From the NCBI RefSeq assembly GCF_004115925.1, contig NZ_SDDX01000015.1:1-64000 (forward strand): DNA of 64,000 nt, read 5' to 3'. The DNA is from Lelliottia nimipressuralis. GTDB lineage: Bacteria; Pseudomonadota; Gammaproteobacteria; Enterobacterales; Enterobacteriaceae. The notes under the pieces are model-generated. The model was given only the letters and a program-made list of their open reading frames with translations, had not been told where the DNA came from and did not search any database. Below are positions 62,267 to 64,000 of the stretch, piece after piece. The stretch's first letter is position 1. Every line of letters begins with the position of its first letter. A program made the position numbers and the translations under genes.

Positions 62267-62752
62267 TCAGATAGCTTTTGCCATCTTCAGGTTGCACGGA
62301 CTCATTTGCCAGTTGAATACCCCTTTGCCCGCATCGTCGAGGGTGACGTTGGCAATTGCGGAGGTGGTGAACATCGGAGGCGTTTCGCCAGGGCACAGTT
62401 CAGACACCAGGTAGCCGACCAACGGCAGATGGGAAATCACCAGTGCGGAAGAGACACCTTCATTGCACAGCGCCTGAAGATACGCGCTGACGAGACCCAC
62501 ATCCCCGCAGGGAGTAAGCTCAGGAAGAACATCGACGCTCTTCGGCAGGTTCATACACTCCCCTACCACATCCAGCGTCTGTTCGGCCCGCAGGAACGGA
62601 CTCACCAGCACACGATCGATATCCACTTTTTGGCCTTTGAGCCAGGTCGCCATTTGACGGGATTCGTCACAACCACAGGTCGTCAAAGGACGAACAGAGT
62701 CACTGGCAGCATCGAGTGCCGCGTCGCCGTGACGCATGATAAAAACTTGCAT
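62267..62752 (-). CDS. sixA: Phosphohistidine phosphatase SixA
   Basis: A 161-residue histidine phosphatase that removes phosphate from phosphohistidine; in E. coli it acts on the nitrogen PTS protein NPr and was first described for ArcB. The catalytic RHG motif is Arg7-His8-Gly9 in IMRHGDAALDA. It is downstream of fadJ on the same strand with a 209-base gap. Confidence 0.96.
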   Translation of the reverse strand: MQVFIMRHGDAALDAASDSVRPLTTCGCDESRQMATWLKGQKVDIDRVLVSPFLRAEQTLDVVGECMNLPKSVDVLPELTPCGDVGLVSAYLQALCNEGVSSALVISHLPLVGYLVSELCPGETPPMFTTSAIANVTLDDAGKGVFNWQMSPCNLKMAKAI

Positions 62753-62961
62753 ATTGCACCGCTTTTGTTAACCAGGATCACCGGCGTTCACTACCCGCGA
62801 AAAGATCAAAAAGGTAGAAAACCCGATGGCCGGGCATTGTGCCTGATCCATCTGATGAATGAAACGCTGTTTTTTACCTTAATGGCGTAAGTATAGTCAA
62901 TATCTGTTTACAAAATAGCCAAAACAGGTTCATTCACCGTCAGATATACTCTTGTTTGACC

Positions 62962-64000
<1,039 letters not shown>

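Overview
The window is a contiguous piece of an Enterobacteriaceae chromosome. Gene order follows the Escherichia coli K-12 / Salmonella interval from nuoN to fadJ, and almost every protein is recognisably the E. coli orthologue at near-identical length. Several local differences (a split-transketolase/PTS cassette after pta, a GNAT gene after yfcH, many REP-type palindromes built on GCCCGGT/ACCGGGC) point away from E. coli K-12 and towards the Enterobacter/Lelliottia/Leclercia/Citrobacter/Salmonella side of the family. The species call is inference from reading the sequence; no search was run.

Layout. 1-15054: the complete 13-gene nuo operon for respiratory complex I, on the minus strand (nuoA at the right, nuoN at the left), with nuoC and nuoD fused. 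15055-17507: nuo upstream region, the LysR regulator lrhA and a long AT-rich gap. 17508-23108: alaA and yfbR (plus strand), then yfbS, yfbT, yfbU and yfbV (minus). 23446-26869: ackA-pta, the acetate/acetyl-phosphate node. 26950-32200: an accessory sugar cassette where E. coli K-12 has yfcC. It holds an ascorbate-class PTS (IIA, IIB, IIC), a two-subunit transketolase and a divergent LacI-type regulator, with readable operators and a CRP-like site. 32204-36747: yfcD, yfcE, yfcF, yfcG, folX, yfcH and a GNAT acetyltransferase. 36829-40871: the histidine/lysine-arginine-ornithine ABC transporter (hisP, hisM, hisQ, hisJ, argT) with two sigma-54-type promoter sequences. 41162-47895: ubiX, purF, cvpA (PurR box), dedD, folC, accD, dedA. 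47923-54757: truA, usg, pdxB, flk, yfcJ, fabB (adjacent FabR- and FadR-type sites). 54916-64000: mnmC, yfcL, epmC, yfcA, mepA, aroC, prmB, smrB, sixA and a fadJ cut by the window edge.

Most of the window is conserved core metabolism and translation support. The best candidate for something not well described is the PTS plus split-transketolase cassette. It has no separate kinase, isomerase or epimerase, so the imported sugar phosphate may be used directly by the transketolase. Its control region combines a CRP-like site with TGATAGC half-sites. Other points worth checking are a cruciform-capable nuoL-nuoM spacer, two nested inverted repeats in the ackA leader region, and sigma-54/NtrC-like elements for both periplasmic binding protein genes. 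No tRNA, rRNA, CRISPR array, insertion sequence or prophage was seen.
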